Part shown: one piece after another, positions 62,287-64,000 of the stretch
Position numbering within the stretch: the stretch's first letter is position 1
How the letters are laid out: every line of letters starts with the position of its first letter
Source of the DNA: Bradyrhizobium nivariense
Lineage (GTDB): Bacteria; Pseudomonadota; Alphaproteobacteria; Rhizobiales; Xanthobacteraceae
Direction of reading: 5' to 3'
Assembly (NCBI RefSeq): GCF_029846715.1
Contig: NZ_JARVWW010000015.1
Coordinates: 1 to 64,000 of the forward strand
DNA: 64,000 nt
The notes under the pieces: generated by a model
The model's database searches: none
The model's input: only the letters and a program-made list of their open reading frames with translations
What the model was told of the DNA's origin: nothing
Program-made: the position numbers and the translations under genes

Positions 62287-62922
62287 TCACATCGCCCGCA
62301 CAAACATGCGAAAGCCCGGTGCGCCGATGATCGCCTCGAACGCGGGATCGCGCTTCTCTTCCGAAAAGACAAAACCGGCCTTGGCGTAGGCGCGTTCGGC
62401 CGCATCGTTGCCGATCAGGAACGATATTGTCGCCCGGGCAAATCCAGCCGCCCGCCCCTTCTCCAGCGCATGCGCGATCAACGACTGCACCAGGCCGCGG
62501 CCGCGATAGGCGGGATCCGTCGCGACATACTCGATCATCCAATCGCCCTCGCCGCCCTGAACCCAGCAGGCGCGCGCGTAGGCGCCGCGTTGACGGATGG
62601 CCTCCAGCTCTGTCGCGGCGAGCCCGGCCGCGGCTGCGACTTCCTCGATCGCACGCCAGGCCGCGAGCCCCGTGCCGGCCGCCGGTAGCGCACACAAGGC
62701 GGCAGCGGGCTTGCCATCGATCTCGGCGACCAGAAATTGCGAGACGTGCCACATCGACACCGCGCGGGCGGCTCCGACGCGCGCGATGAAATCGCGGCAC
62801 TGTGTTTCAGGCCAACCGAGCGCAACGTCGAACCAGCCGCGCGGCCGGTGGCCGCGCTGCGATGACAGGATGGTTTGTGCGATGAAACCGGCGTCTTCGG
62901 GACGCGCAGACCGTATCGTCAT
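62287..62922 (-). CDS. GNAT-family N-acetyltransferase
   Basis: 211 residues. The acetyl-CoA binding motif is in YRGRGLVQSLIAHALEKGRAAGFARATISFLIGNDAAERAYAKAGF, the standard GNAT A/B region. N-terminal opening MTIRSARPEDAGFIAQTIL is also typical. The acceptor substrate is unknown. It converges with the AraC gene across 13 bases. Confidence 0.9.
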   Translation of the reverse strand: MTIRSARPEDAGFIAQTILSSQRGHRPRGWFDVALGWPETQCRDFIARVGAARAVSMWHVSQFLVAEIDGKPAAALCALPAAGTGLAAWRAIEEVAAAAGLAATELEAIRQRGAYARACWVQGGEGDWMIEYVATDPAYRGRGLVQSLIAHALEKGRAAGFARATISFLIGNDAAERAYAKAGFVFSEEKRDPAFEAIIGAPGFRMFVRAM

Positions 62923-62944
62923 GCGCGCCCCCTTTGCGAAGACC

Positions 62945-63595
62945 CTACGTGTTCTTCAGCGCGACGCGGAATTCGGCTTCGGTCTTGGCCTTGACCTCGT
63001 CGAGCGAGACGCCGTCGGCGAGCTCGATCAGCGCCATGCCGCCGTCGCCGTGCTTGTCGATGGTGAAGACGGCCAAGTCAGTCACCACCATGTCGACCAC
63101 GCGCTCGCCGGTCAGCGGCAAATTGCACTGCTTCAGCAGCTTGGCGCCGTCCTTGGCGGAATGCTCCATCACCACGACGACGCGCTTGACGCCGGCGACG
63201 AGATCCATCGCACCGCCCATGCCCTTGACCATCTTGCCGGGGATCATCCAGTTGGCGAGATCGCCGTTCTGGGCCACCTGCATGGCGCCGAGGATCGATA
63301 GATCCATGTGGCCGCCGCGGATCATGCCAAACGAATCCGCGCTCGAGAAATACGAGGTCGACGGCAGCTCGCTCACGGTCTGCTTGCCGGCGTTGATGAG
63401 ATCGGCGTCCTCTTCACCCTCATAGGGGAACGGGCCCATGCCGAGCATGCCGTTCTCGCTCTGGAGGCTGACGTCCATGCCGTCCGGGATGTAGTTCGAG
63501 ACCAGCGTCGGGATGCCGATGCCGAGATTGACGTAATAGCCGTCACGCAGTTCCTTCGCGGCGCGCGCAGCCATCTGTTCACGGGTCCAGGCCAT
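62945..63595 (-). CDS. scoB: 3-oxoacid CoA-transferase subunit B
   Basis: 216 residues, beta subunit of succinyl-CoA:3-ketoacid (or related) CoA-transferase. The catalytic Glu lies in SLQSENGMLGMGPFP, and GYYVNLGIGIPTLVSNYIPDG and MGGAMDLVAGVKRVVVVMEH are typical. It transfers CoA between succinate and acetoacetate-type acids in ketone or beta-ketoadipate metabolism; the acceptor is not decided by the sequence (pcaJ-like genes look alike). It is downstream of scoA with a hairpin repeat between. Confidence 0.93.
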   Translation of the reverse strand: MAWTREQMAARAAKELRDGYYVNLGIGIPTLVSNYIPDGMDVSLQSENGMLGMGPFPYEGEEDADLINAGKQTVSELPSTSYFSSADSFGMIRGGHMDLSILGAMQVAQNGDLANWMIPGKMVKGMGGAMDLVAGVKRVVVVMEHSAKDGAKLLKQCNLPLTGERVVDMVVTDLAVFTIDKHGDGGMALIELADGVSLDEVKAKTEAEFRVALKNT

Positions 63596-63619
63596 ATCGC
63601 TCTCCTGTAGTCCTTAGTT

Positions 63620-63668
63620 GCGCATGATCTTGTCGGAAAACCGGTGTCCACTTTTCCGGATCATGCGC
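63620..63668. repeat. GCATGATC hairpin repeat, copy C
   Basis: GCGCATGATC...CGGAAAA, centre CCGGTGTCCAC, TTTTCCG...GATCATGCGC. It begins immediately after the scoA stop codon and occupies most of the 73-base gap before scoB. It is the same element as at 32863 and 35893. Confidence 0.88.
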
Positions 63669-64000
63669 TCAAGCTGCCGTGCGCGGCCGGGTGTTGCGGA
63701 ATTCAATGCGCTTCTTGGCCGTTCCGACCTCGACGATGCGCTTTACGAAAAGACCGGGCGTGTGAATGTGGTCGGGATTGAGTTCGCCGGCCGGAACCAG
63801 ATGCTCGACCTCGGCCACCGTGACCTTGGCGGCGGTCGCCATCATCGGATTAAAATTGCGCGCGGTCTTGCGGTAGACGAGGTTGCCGGCGGTGTCGCCC
63901 TTCCAGGCGTGCACGATGGCGAGGTCGGCGAACAGGCCGCGCTCCATCAGGTATTTCTGTCCGTCGAATTCCTTCACTTCCTTGCCCTCGGCGATCAGCG
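63669..64000 (-). CDS. scoA: 3-oxoacid CoA-transferase subunit A, 5' part outside the window
   Basis: The C-terminal ~110 residues of the alpha subunit are in the window; the start lies beyond 64000. Visible family segments are LIAEGKEVKEFDGQKYLMERGLFADLAIVHAWKGDTAGNLVYRKTARNFNPMMATAAKVTVAEVEHLV and GELNPDHIHTPGLFVKRIV. It forms the heteromeric enzyme with scoB just downstream. Confidence 0.93.
   Translation of the reverse strand, partial: LIAEGKEVKEFDGQKYLMERGLFADLAIVHAWKGDTAGNLVYRKTARNFNPMMATAAKVTVAEVEHLVPAGELNPDHIHTPGLFVKRIVEVGTAKKRIEFRNTRPRTAA

Overview
The window reads as chromosomal DNA of a Bradyrhizobium-like alphaproteobacterium (Rhizobiales). The evidence is uniformly high GC, a Caulobacter-type flagellar cluster with flbD and sciP, the Bradyrhizobium-style heme uptake locus (hmuR, hmuQ, hmuP, hmuTUV, exbBD, tonB), and many short palindromic repeats between genes. 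I saw no rRNA, tRNA, CRISPR array, insertion sequence, integrase or phage gene. Apart from the cut gene at the right edge, the coding regions look intact.

Layout. 0.2-1.4 kb: mnmA on the minus strand. 1.7-9.9 kb: fliK, flgD, sciP, fliF, fliG, fliH, fliN and flbD, all forward, with a candidate sigma-54 promoter before fliK and a candidate CtrA site before fliF. 10.2-11.4 kb: an M20 metallopeptidase. 11.5-17.2 kb: a minus-strand sulfonate operon (two SsuA-type binding proteins, ssuD, ssuC, ssuB, and a flavin reductase in place of ssuE). 17.6-24.3 kb: a cytochrome P450 and LuxR regulator, an RlpA-like protein, a luciferase-like monooxygenase, an acyltransferase and a membrane-bound AraC regulator. 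24.4-32.6 kb: a NapC/NirT tetraheme cytochrome next to a perfect FNR/FixK-type box, a small RecD-like helicase, a secreted TPR-caspase protein, msrA-msrB and several small membrane or secreted proteins. 32.9-41.5 kb: a membrane protein and purA, two paralogous EamA transporters, a VOC protein, a TetR regulator with its divergent membrane target, and an orphan Bug-type binding protein. 41.6-49.7 kb: a chemoreceptor, a 2-hydroxyacid dehydrogenase, a sugar-type ABC importer without its ATPase, and a phytase-like secreted esterase. 49.8-58.6 kb: the heme locus, two divergent operons. 58.6-64.0 kb: a DUF4139 protein, a FixJ-like response regulator lacking the phospho-acceptor Asp, an AraC regulator, a GNAT enzyme, and scoB with partial scoA.

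How the parts fit. The flagellar genes carry their own control circuit: FlbD is a sigma-54 activator, SciP inhibits CtrA, and the candidate promoters match those two regulators. The ssu operon imports sulfonates, and SsuD releases sulfite using FMNH2 from the flavin reductase. The heme locus is a full path: HmuR with TonB-ExbBD across the outer membrane, HmuTUV across the inner membrane, HutX as carrier and HmuQ for heme degradation, with HmuP as regulator.

I found no clearly new multi-gene system. The strongest unusual signals are the FixJ-like regulator with Glu in place of the phospho-acceptor Asp, a hairpin repeat sitting directly after stop codons, an msrAB pair split between periplasm and cytosol, a P450 with a rewritten I-helix motif, and several promoter-level sites.
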